From: CBDBJK01 sp965206395
GTDB taxonomy: Bacteria; Chloroflexota; Dehalococcoidia; Lucifugimonadales; CATOSD01
Direction: 5' to 3'
DNA: 36,801 nt
Assembly (NCBI GenBank): GCA_965206395.1
Contig: CBDBJK010000026.1
Coordinates: forward strand, 1 to 36,801
Numbering within the stretch: position 1 is the first letter of the stretch; each line of letters starts with the position of its first letter. Shown piece after piece: positions 7,797-15,502 of this stretch. Made by a program: the position numbers and the translations under genes. The notes below the pieces were generated by a model that made no database searches, was not told where the DNA came from, and saw nothing but the letters and a program-made list of their open reading frames with translations.

Positions 7797-8998
7797 GGAA
7801 CCTCTGAACAACTCGGCGCAAGCGTGGATGGGCAGAGTGGTTCCGTTCTTTGGAGATGTTCAGGCATCTTTGTGACGTTCCAGGTCGTGGTTGAGGCGTT
7901 CAGACCGTGTCTGTTGTGGCCTCGAAGCGGCTTTTCGGAGCCATCGCGGCTCCCCGGCCGTGATTTGCTCACTGCGCCCCTCTCATGCCGCCAGACGGCG
8001 CTCTGCCGTCATCAAGTTGGCCAGCCCCAGTAGCAATGCCAGCCGTTGCGCGTTCTTAGCCAACCCTCGGTAGCGCACCTTGGCGTAGCCAAAGCGCCGC
8101 TTCACGTACAGGAACGGATGCTCCACTTTCGCTCTGACCGACGCTTTGCGCTTCTCCGCCAACGCCTCGTGGCTGCCAGGCTCCAGGTGCCGTCGCCGGC
8201 CGGGCCTCATCGCCACTCGCCACTCCACATCCAACTCTCGATTCTCCAACCGCTTGTCCACTCCCTGATACCCCGCATCCCCCCACACTCGTTTCTCTCC
8301 ACCGTGCAGCAATCGGTGCGCTTCTGTCACATCATGCACGTTAGCTGGCGTCGTAGTCATGCTGTGTACCACTCCCGTCTCAGCGTCAGCGCCTACGTGT
8401 ACTTTCATCCCGAAGCGCCACTCGTTCCCCTTCTTCGTCTGGTGCATCTCAGGGTCTCGCTCACCCGCACGATTCTTCGTCGATGACGGCGCCTCTATGA
8501 TGCTCGCGTCCACGATCGTCCCCTCCCGAAGCCGCAGTCCCTGGGACTCCAGATGACGGTTTATCTCCTCGAACAGACTCTGCCCCAACTCATGCTCTTC
8601 CAGCAGATGGCGGAAGTTCAGAATCGTCGTCTCGTCCGGCAGCGGGCCCGACAGCTTCAACCCTACGAACCGTCTCACCGACTCGACCTCGTAGAGCATG
8701 TCCTCCATACCAGGATCGCTCAAGTTGTAGAACAACTGCACGCAGTGTATCCGCACCATCGCCGACAACTCATATGGTCGACGGCCTCGGCCCGCCTTGG
8801 GATAGAACGGACGGATGCGCTCTTCCATCTGTTCCCACGGGATCAGAGCATCCATGCGCTCCAGGAATATCTCCCGGCGGGTCTTGCGCTTCTTGCTCTC
8901 GTATTCCAAGTCCGCAAATGTTGGCTGGTCCATCAATTATCTCCCCGAACACAGTGCTATTCTCTATGCTACTATGCCCAGACTTGTTCAGAGTATCC
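7797..8998 (-). mobile_element. IS5-family element, copy 1 (1202 bp)
   Basis: The ends are sharply defined. CTAG at 7793-7796 and at 8999-9002 flanks terminal repeats that begin GGAACCTCTGAACAA on the left and, as reverse complement, GGATACTCTGAACAA on the right. CTAG is a typical IS5-family target duplication. One transposase gene is carried on the minus strand. A sister copy lies in opposite orientation at 9939-11135. Confidence 0.9.
7983..8936 (-). CDS. IS5-family DDE transposase, copy 1
   Basis: An intact 317-aa transposase. The N-terminal DUF772-type domain (FYPKAGRGRRPYELSAMVRI, LRDEV-like LSDPGMEDMLYEVESVRRFV) is followed by the DDE catalytic domain. The triad is visible as GTIVDASIIEAPSS (Asp), VWGDAGYQGVDKR (Asp) and KVEHPFLYVKRRFGYAKVRY (Glu in VEHPF). 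It starts with MMDQPTFADLEYESKKRKTR. It is close to copy 2, with scattered substitutions over the whole length, so the two copies did not arise by a very recent duplication. Confidence 0.92.
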   Translation of the reverse strand: MMDQPTFADLEYESKKRKTRREIFLERMDALIPWEQMEERIRPFYPKAGRGRRPYELSAMVRIHCVQLFYNLSDPGMEDMLYEVESVRRFVGLKLSGPLPDETTILNFRHLLEEHELGQSLFEEINRHLESQGLRLREGTIVDASIIEAPSSTKNRAGERDPEMHQTKKGNEWRFGMKVHVGADAETGVVHSMTTTPANVHDVTEAHRLLHGGEKRVWGDAGYQGVDKRLENRELDVEWRVAMRPGRRRHLEPGSHEALAEKRKASVRAKVEHPFLYVKRRFGYAKVRYRGLAKNAQRLALLLGLANLMTAERRLAA

Positions 8999-9007
8999 CT
9001 AGGAGAA

Positions 9008-9499
9008 TCAGCAGGCGTCCGATCCAATTATCCCCTCAAGATACCATTGTCCGTCTGCAAGCACCCAATTATCGTCGTCTCCCCCGTGGGCACCGATGAT
9101 AACGTCATCTAAATAGAATTCTATCAGTACGGATCCTGTGTTTCCGGCAACTTCAACATCGGAGGCGCGAACTTCTATATCGAGATCTTCATTGATGCCG
9201 AATAGTGCACGCATCGCTGTTTTCGGTGTGGCGTCTTCATCCAAGCCCATGGAAGCAACCTCAGACATCAGTGCGGCGTTCCCCTCTGCCACATACTCCT
9301 CCTTCGAGCATCTGGATTGGGATTCAGGAGATGCGAGGTCATAAAATTCCGAGTAGTTGCCTTCCATAATAGCAGCGCCGAAGTCTTCAGCCCGGGCCTT
9401 CAGATTTTCCTCGGTAGGGCCCGAGGACGCCCCTCCACCGCAGGCGACGAGGACCACAACTGTGATGAAAAGGAGCAGTAGACCCGTGTATTTGCTCAT
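9008..9499 (-). CDS. Small secreted lipoprotein, NTF2-like
   Basis: The start is set at the ATG 9497-9499 (MSKYTGLLLLFITVVVLVAC). It gives a compact lipoprotein signal with lipobox LVAC and a GGGGG ribosome site just upstream. An in-frame upstream codon at 9520 is less likely. The mature part begins CGGGASSGPTEENLKARAED and continues with FGAAIMEGNYSEFYDLASPE, then VEVAGNTGSVLIEFYLDD and NWVLADGQWYLEGI. This is the helix-helix-sheet pattern of DUF4878/NTF2-like extracellular lipoproteins. It would sit on the outer face of the membrane. The stop codon is only 5 bases from the end of IS5 copy 1, so its native terminator has been lost. Confidence 0.75.
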   Translation of the reverse strand: MSKYTGLLLLFITVVVLVACGGGASSGPTEENLKARAEDFGAAIMEGNYSEFYDLASPESQSRCSKEEYVAEGNAALMSEVASMGLDEDATPKTAMRALFGINEDLDIEVRASDVEVAGNTGSVLIEFYLDDVIIGAHGGDDDNWVLADGQWYLEGIIGSDAC

Positions 9500-9660
9500 A
9501 GACAACCCCCACACGGACAAATAAGCGTGGTCCAGCGTCGCCTCTCTTGGTCTCCAACAGCGATTTGTACGGAAAACGTGCCCATAGGGATTTGTTCATC
9601 CTTTCCTAGCCTGACCCGGTACGTATATCCGGCGCCTCTCGTATCTGCATTGTAGCATAG

Positions 9661-9707
9661 AGTTCATAACCCGAAGGTCCTTGGTTCGAGTCCAACCCTC
9701 GCTACCA
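9661..9707 (+). pseudogene. tRNA-Met(CAT)-like 3' fragment B
   Basis: The plus strand reads TTCATAACCCGAAGG, then a T arm TTGG-TTCGAGT-CCAA and the acceptor end CTCGCTACCA. This is nearly the same 47 bases as fragment A but in opposite orientation. There is no 5' half. It directly follows the HsdR-like fragment on the other strand, whose reading frame runs into it. It is best read as a decayed attachment site or tRNA remnant. Confidence 0.6.
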
Positions 9708-9934
9708 ATTTCTGTAATCCACCGTCGTGCCTGAGCCACCAGGTCCGCCCATTGGTTAACGCGGCCAGCTTTACCCCTTCCTGAAAGCAATACTCCAGTA
9801 ACTGCTGCCAGTGGTTTTCCAGATTTTCGCCGGACCGTTTGACCTCTATGAACACGGCGTCGGCTGAACCTGGCCTGAGCGCAAAATCGACACGGCGGTT
9901 CCCAACTGATTACGCATTTTGCCGAGTTTGTCCT
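9708..9934 (-). pseudogene. Fragment of a type I restriction HsdR-N domain protein
   Basis: The minus-strand residues LEDKLGKMRNQLG and, after a one-base shift near 9905, NRRVDFALRPGSADAVFIEV, KRSGENLENHWQQLLEYCFQ and GVKLAALTNGRTWWL match the N-terminal nuclease-like domain (HSDR_N) seen in type I restriction R subunits and stand-alone relatives. The core D-F-A...E-V-K pattern (DFAL, FIEVKR) is the PD-(D/E)xK nuclease signature. The gene is cut upstream by IS5 copy 2 at 9938. Downstream it degenerates into the tRNA-like fragment. It is a dead remnant of a defence gene. Confidence 0.7.
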
Positions 9935-9938
9935 CTAG

Positions 9939-11135
9939 GGATGCTCTGAATAAGTCCCGATGGCTTGTGGGATAGTAAAATAGGGCCAAGGCCTGAAGAC
10001 GGGGGAGGAGAGGCAATGAACCAGCCGACGTTTGCGGACTTGGACTACGAGAGCAAGAAGCGAAAGACTCGCCGGGAGAAGTTCCTTGAGCGCATGGATG
10101 GACTGATCCCTTGGGAAGAGTTGGAAGAGCGCATTCGACCGTTCTATCCCAAGGCCGGTCGTGGTCGGCGGCCCTACGAGTTATCGGTGATGCTACGGAT
10201 ACACTGCGTGCAGTTGTTTTACAACCTGAGCGACCCTGGGATGGAGGACATGCTCTATGAGGTCGAATCGGTGAGGCGGTTCGTAGGGCTGAGACTGCCT
10301 GGGCCGCTGCCGGACGAGACGACGATTCTGAACTTCCGCCACCTGCTGGAAGAGCATGAGTTGGGCGCGGGTCTGTTCGAGGAGATCAACCGCTATCTGG
10401 AGTCCAAGGGTCTCCGTCTTCAGGAGGGGACGATAGTGGACGCGAGCATCATAGCGGCGCCCTCATCGACGAAGAATCGGGCTAAAGAGCGCGACCCAGA
10501 GATGCACCAGACGAAGAAGGGTAACGAGTGGCACTTCGGGATGAAGGTGCACATCGGTGTGGACTCGCAGACGGGAGTGGTGCACAGCATGACCACGACA
10601 TCTGCGAACGTGCATGACCTGACTGAGTTGCCCCGGTTGCTGCACGGTGGGGAGTCTCAGGTGTGGGGAGATGCTGGGTATCAGGGAGTTGACAAGAGGC
10701 CGGGGAACCGGGGCTTGGACGTGGAGTGGCAGGTGGCGATGAGGCCCGGCCAGCGTCGGAAGCTGGAGCCTGGGAGCCCTGAGGCGGTGTCGGAGAAGCG
10801 CAAAGCGTCGGTCAGAGCTAAGGTGGAGCATCCGTTCCTGTACATCAAGCGGCACTTCGGCTACGCCAAGGTCCGCTACAGGGGGCTGTCCAAGAACACG
10901 CAGCGGCTGATGACGCTGCTGGGGTTTGCCAACTTGATGAGGGCCGAACAGTACCTGGCGGCGTGAGACCTTGTATAAGTGCGCCCAAAATCAGGGCTAA
11001 GGGCGGCGAAAGGCCCTGTCAGGGCCGGTTGTAGGCCGACAATAACCCTCACCACGGTGCCATGAGGCAATTTAACGCCCCCAAAACCACTCCGGTCAAC
11101 TCGGCCCAGCCTGAAGCCGATTGTTCAGAGCATCC
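9939..11135 (+). mobile_element. IS5-family element, copy 2 (1197 bp)
   Basis: It is flanked by CTAG at 9935-9938 and 11136-11139. The terminal repeats begin GGATGCTCTGAATAA on the left and GGATGCTCTGAACAA (reverse complement) on the right. It carries one plus-strand transposase. Its left insertion broke the HsdR-like gene, and its right end cuts the methyltransferase gene. Confidence 0.92.
10016..10966 (+). CDS. IS5-family DDE transposase, copy 2
   Basis: An intact 316-aa protein starting MNQPTFADLDYESKKRKTRR. The ATG at 10016 has a strong GGAGGAG site at 10004-10010, so the longer open frame from 9965 is rejected. The catalytic residues are in TIVDASIIAAPSS, VWGDAGYQGVDKR and KVEHPFLYIKRHFGYAKVRY. 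It is very similar to copy 1 throughout. Both copies look functional, so they could mobilise each other or the DNA between them. Confidence 0.93.
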   Translation: MNQPTFADLDYESKKRKTRREKFLERMDGLIPWEELEERIRPFYPKAGRGRRPYELSVMLRIHCVQLFYNLSDPGMEDMLYEVESVRRFVGLRLPGPLPDETTILNFRHLLEEHELGAGLFEEINRYLESKGLRLQEGTIVDASIIAAPSSTKNRAKERDPEMHQTKKGNEWHFGMKVHIGVDSQTGVVHSMTTTSANVHDLTELPRLLHGGESQVWGDAGYQGVDKRPGNRGLDVEWQVAMRPGQRRKLEPGSPEAVSEKRKASVRAKVEHPFLYIKRHFGYAKVRYRGLSKNTQRLMTLLGFANLMRAEQYLAA

Positions 11136-11139
11136 CTAG

Positions 11140-11786
11140 ATGCCTACAGGTGGCTGTCCCCTATTGAGGGTACGGATTTTTTGCAACTCGGAGGGTCAGG
11201 GTCTCAAGCCATCAAAGCACTGATAGGCGGGGCAAGCCGGGCGCTGCTTCTGACCCCTATGTCTCAGGAAGGTCTTATTGCCAGACGCATGGCAAGATAT
11301 CTAGGCATATCTTCGCGCATTGAAGTCATCCAAGGAATCGGTGAGCAGATACCGGTTGCGGATGCGTCCATCGATAAAATCTTTGGTGGGGGCACTCTAC
11401 ACCACCTGCAGCTAACATATGGGCTGCAAGAGATCTTGAGGGTATTGAAGCCAGGTGGAAGGGCTGCATTCGTAGATCCCAATCTCAACTTCATATATAG
11501 ATTCTTCGAGATCACTGGGATCAGAAACCTGGGAAGAGAGCCGGGAGCACAGTGCTATCCATTGCGGGTATCCGACGTTTACAAAAAAGGTCTTGGATTT
11601 CGCACAGTCAAGTGCGTCCTATCTGGTGGCATGCTGCGATATGGAATCGTGGGTATGACTCGGGTACTGAAGATAAAGATCCCTCCCACACTGTCACTGA
11701 TGTTGCAGTCCTTGGAGACGAAAACTCTTGTGAAGTTGAGGCTCAAGAGCTTTCTGGGGGGTGTTGCCGTGTTACTGGAGAAGTGA
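11140..11786 (+). pseudogene. Class I SAM-dependent methyltransferase, 5' end removed by IS5
   Basis: The frame is open from inside the IS end into a Methyltransf_11-type domain. The glycine-rich SAM loop is LQLGGSGSQAIKAL. It is followed by VIQGIGEQIPVADASIDKIF and GGTLHHLQL, then EILRVLKPGGRAAFVDPNL, the classic post-motif strand. The usual N-terminal 20-40 residues are missing, and the apparent start (TTG at 11121) lies in the insertion sequence. The stop is 14 bases before the sugar transferase gene, so the three following genes form an operon. The gene may have modified a polysaccharide precursor. Its own promoter was lost to the insertion. Confidence 0.75.
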
Positions 11787-11800
11787 GATAGGATGATCTA

Positions 11801-13262
11801 TTGACAGACCTGATTACGCCCCAAAAGCCTCAAGACGAAAGTGACTACTCGGTCAGAAAAGGTCGCCGGTTGCCTTTCCAAACGTCTGAACGGAAGGCGC
11901 TCCTTCTGCTAGTAGATGGCATTCTGGTCAATACCGCCATTTTCATCGGCCTTATGATCTGGATGCTCAGAGGTGGAAGAGCATATTCCACCGAATTTGT
12001 CATCGATCATATCTACTGGTTTCCATTACTCAGCGTACTGTGGCTAATTGCCGCGTCGCTTAGTAGCCTTTACGATCCTCGTGTGGCTGCTCAACCATGG
12101 CGCACCACCAAGGCGTTGGCCCAACTCGCCGGGTTCCTTTTGGTTTCCTACGTCGCTATATACTTCTTATCGACTCCTGCCTCACTTCCAAGACTCTTTG
12201 TTCTCTACTTTGTCGCCATTTCCCTTGCTATGACCGGAATATGGCGTTCTATTTACACAATTTACCTTGGCAGCAACCCGTTCCATCGCAGGGCTGTAAT
12301 AGTGGGGAGCGCCCGCGACGCGCTCAATATTGCCGAAGTAATTCGTAAATATGGAAATCCTAATTACCAGGTGGTAGGCTGGGTAGATAGCAATGTCCCG
12401 ACTCATGTGGAATCATTGGATAACCTGCCTGTTCTGGGCATGACCGCCGAATTGCCCCAGGTAGTGCAATCGCAGGCGATTTCGGAGGTTATCTTCACGA
12501 GCTTTGACCATCAAGATGAAATGCTCATTCGCAGTCTCATCGATTGCCAGGAGCAAGGGGTTCAGATCACGCCTATGTCCACTATTTACGAAGAACTGAC
12601 CGAACGGGTCCCGCTGTCAATGGTGGCGGATGGATGGATTGCAGGTTTGCCCTTGCAACATGCTAGCACCGGCGTCATATTTCCGCTGCTCAAGCGTATT
12701 TTGGACATAACGCTTGCTGTAATAGGCTTGCTTGGCCTCGGGCTGATTCTGCCTTTTGTGGCGCTGGCGATTCGATTGGATTCTAAAGGCTCCATATTTT
12801 ACTTCCAGAACCGTCTGGGTATAAGGGGGTAGGGTATTTCAGGCATACAAGTTCCGCTCCATGACAGCCGACGCTGAGAAGGATGATGGGGCGGTATGGG
12901 CGCAGAAAAACGATCCTCGCGTAACTCGCGTAGGGCGTTTGTTGCGTGTTACTCACCTTGACGAGTTCCCCCAACTGTTTAATGTGCTAAAAGGGGATAT
13001 GAGTGTCGTGGGGCCTAGGCCAGAGCGTCCAGAACTTGCCGCCCAGCTGGAACAGGTTATTCCGTTCTACCGCGTTCGCCACTCTGTGCGGCCTGGCATG
13101 GCAGGATGGGCGCTGGTAAAGCAAGGATACAGCAGCTCTGTCGAAGATGCATGGGTCAAGCTTGAGTATGACTTCTACTACATCAAGCACCAGTCGATTT
13201 GGGTGGACATTGCCATATTGCTCAGAACGTTTGTTGATGCAGCGACCCTTCGCGGAAGATGA
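11801..13262 (+). pseudogene. Polyprenyl-phosphate sugar-phosphate transferase (WcaJ/WbaP type), one frameshift
   Basis: Membrane enzyme that starts polysaccharide synthesis by linking a sugar-1-phosphate to undecaprenyl phosphate. Four membrane segments span about residues 33-170 (LVDGILVNTAIFIGLMIWML first). A Rossmann-like region follows (RRAVIVGSARDALNIAEVIR), then the catalytic domain starting LLKRILDITLAVIGLLGLGL. At 12825-12829 five Gs produce GIRG-stop; four would give GRVFQAYKFRSM, the conserved continuation. The second open segment (from 12861) has NDPRVTRVGRLLRVTHLDEF, PQLFNVLKGDMSVVGPRPER and VRPGMAGWALV, all typical. The total length of about 487 aa is normal for the family. The start is a TTG at 11801. 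The shift lies in a homopolymer, so assembly error and true decay are both possible. Confidence 0.85.
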
Positions 13263-13326
13263 GCGATGCTATTTCTCACAGTAGCAAAAGGACAAGAACG
13301 ATTTCTGTGCATTTGAAAATGAAAAG

Positions 13327-14590
13327 ATGAACCTGGACAGAAATGCCGTGATAGACGGAGACGAAATTTCCTTGCGTGATCTTCTCATCATTCTTCTTCA
13401 GAAATGGTGGGTAGTGGCCATCGTCTTCATTGTTACTATAGCCGCATCCGCAGCCTTTTCATTCCTCAGCAGCGATGCATACGAGTCTCGAACACTGCTC
13501 CTTTTGGAGACCAGTTCCCCGTTGGAAATCCTGAACGCCCTGGCAACCTCAGATGTTTTGATCGGGTCAATTATCTCAGAGCTTGATCTTCGGGACTCGG
13601 ATACGGGAAACCCTTTGGGTGTCCAGCAATTGGCAGACATGATGGAGGTAAACTCTCAGGCGCTTGGGCAGCAAAGCGGCCAGCCCTGGATCACACCTTT
13701 TTAACCTGATAGTTAAGGGAGAAACTTCCGAATTGCTCAAGCCTATAGCCGATGAATGGGCACGGCTCTTTGTGGAACAAAGCAGCCTGTTATTTGTAAC
13801 TGAAGCCGATCGATCGTATGGCATCGCTTTCAATCGCTTTCAAGAAGCATCGAAAGCCCTACGAGAAAAAGAGGATGCGAAACTGGCGTATCAATTGGCG
13901 AATCCTATGGTCACGCTTCAGAGCCAACTCGAAGTATCGACCGCTCAGTACCAGGATTACCTCCGGCAGTTGCAAGGCAATCGGGAGGCTTTGATAGAGG
14001 CGCAGGCGATGCTAAAGAGCGCTGAAGAGGCATTTATCGATGAGCCTGAACTTCTGACGCTTGAAAGGGCTATTTCCGGCGAAGATATCCTGGCGTTACT
14101 TGCTAGCATACCGGGCGAACAGTCATTAGACGACGTTTCCGACCTGGTCCTTGCCGATCAGGAGCTGAACCCACTTCATTTCTCATTAAAGACCGAGATC
14201 GTCTATCTGCGAGCAAATATCGCCGGGTTAGACGCTGGCATAAACTATCTGGAACCTCGGACGGCGGAGCTTCAGACGTCCCTTGAGAGGATGACCAGCC
14301 AGATCGAGGAAAGCCAGTTGAGCCTCTCTCGCCTTGACCAGGATATCGGCATTCTTACGGATAGCTTCAATCAGCTTAACAAGAGCCTTCAGGACGCGCA
14401 GATCGTCGAAGGAGGACAGCAAGAATTCGTACAGGTCTTTGAGGCGGCTATCGAACCGCTAGCGCCCCTTCCAAAGAGAAGCCGGATACAGATTCTGGTG
14501 GTCGGTGCAGCACTAGGCCTTGTCCTGGGGGTGGCGCTTGCCTTCCTCATCCACTACTTGCGTGCTCCGGCGATCCTTCGCGGCAGGTAG
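13327..14590 (+). pseudogene. Wzz/GumC-like chain-length determinant protein, one frameshift
   Basis: Polysaccharide co-polymerase that controls chain length. The N-terminal part has EISLRDLLIILLQKWWVVAI, a membrane helix near residues 26-46, and the Wzz signature up to VQQLADMMEVNSQALGQQSG. The frame breaks at about 13660-13690. It resumes in the next frame as GSHLFNLIVKGETSELLKPI, a long periplasm-type coiled coil (FQEASKALREKEDAKLAYQL, LERMTSQIEESQLSLSRLDQ) and a second helix RIQILVVGAALGLVLGVALA near the end. There is no C-terminal tyrosine kinase domain. It lies 65 bases after the sugar transferase in the same operon. Confidence 0.8.
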
Positions 14591-15133
14591 GAGTCAGCGC
14601 CGCGAATCGGCTCCTCAGCCGCTATCTGGTACTAATGCCACCTTGACGCACGGGCGCCCCCCCGTTGTATGATAGGGAATGCCGATTAGGAACATTAACA
14701 AAGGCACAGACTCAATCGCAGATTTGCTCGGACATACCGAAAAAGGCCATTTTCGGGCATTGCAGGAGCACGCGTTTCCCACTATAGTGAATTAGGTGGT
14801 TGCCAACAGAGCCTTCCACGGCTTGGCCCGGAGTACCTATTTAAGGCAGGCTGGAGTGAGTGGAGGCGAGCCGATTGAATACGTCAGGCTCGAGCGGGGC
14901 GACTTGACTTATGTCGAATGTCCTATTTCGCTACGATTCTGCAAGACTGGCGCGGGTCGTCGTGGATGCATATCAAGAACATGCTCAAGGTTGTTATTAA
15001 TGGCTGGAGTCAGGCGTGCGTTCGTGGAGCTTGGCTGCGTCACATCTAGAGAGGAATCCAGCGCGTGCCAGACGGGGTGAGCGCAGAGCTTCGCCGAACA
15101 ACGGGAATATGCCCAAAGTGGCATCCTAACTCA
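14591..15133. other. Intergenic region between polysaccharide and S-layer genes
   Basis: About 540 bases. An open frame at 14796-15080 has no initiator of quality, no ribosome site and a composition unlike the neighbours, so I do not call it. I see no RNA gene. The region ends at the promoter of the S-layer gene. Confidence 0.4.
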
Positions 15134-15163
15134 TTGACAGCACGCGCGAATCTCCTATATAGT
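15134..15163 (+). promoter_or_regulatory. Strong sigma-70-type promoter of the S-layer gene
   Basis: TTGACA (15134-15139) is followed by overlapping -10 boxes TATATA (15156-15161, spacer 16) and TATAGT (15158-15163, spacer 18). Transcription from near 15170 would leave an untranslated leader of about 330 bases before the GTG at 15503. Confidence 0.6.
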
Positions 15164-15412
15164 TTCGCTGACTTCTGAGAAGTATCTGCTCGAACATCAA
15201 CGTGTACGATAACTCAAGGGTGCAGTTTGGCATTAAATCAACTCAAAGGGGACTGGACGAATGACGGCCAGTATTTTTCTTTGAGCGACGGCAACCTCTT
15301 TTTATCCCAAGATAAACGAATACAGATGACTTGCGCAACAAACAGTTTCATCGAAAGCGAGGTAATAGATGCAATCGCATTCCGCCTCATCAAGAGCGGA
15401 CCCTCTCCTCCA

Positions 15413-15437
15413 TCCCGGGTATAGCTTCAGCCCGGGA
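15413..15437 (+). promoter_or_regulatory. Hairpin in the S-layer mRNA leader
   Basis: TCCCGGG (15413-15419) pairs with CCCGGGA (15431-15437) around an 11-base loop, about 65 bases upstream of the start codon. A T-rich but not U-tract sequence follows (ATTCGTCGTTTCAATTT). It could be an attenuator or an mRNA-stabilising element. Confidence 0.45.
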
Positions 15438-15502
15438 ATTCGTCGTTTCAATTTAGATGAAGCTAATCTTCAAACGGTAAACCCAATTTTAGGGGGTAGG
15501 TA

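Noticed and set aside
7724..7800. Complete tRNA-Met gene
   Set aside because: The 5' acceptor strand and D arm are not found before the IS5 end, and the anticodon stem has mismatches.
7793..11139. A proven composite transposon bounded by the two IS5 copies
   Set aside because: CTAG is present at every IS end as the usual target, so it cannot show that the outer ends moved together. Left as a possibility in the findings.
14796..15080. 94-codon open frame before the S-layer gene
   Set aside because: No ribosome site, no recognisable motif, and residue composition unlike neighbouring proteins.
15227..15424. 65-codon open frame in the S-layer leader as a leader peptide
   Set aside because: It starts with TTG without a ribosome site. 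It is mentioned only as part of the leader.
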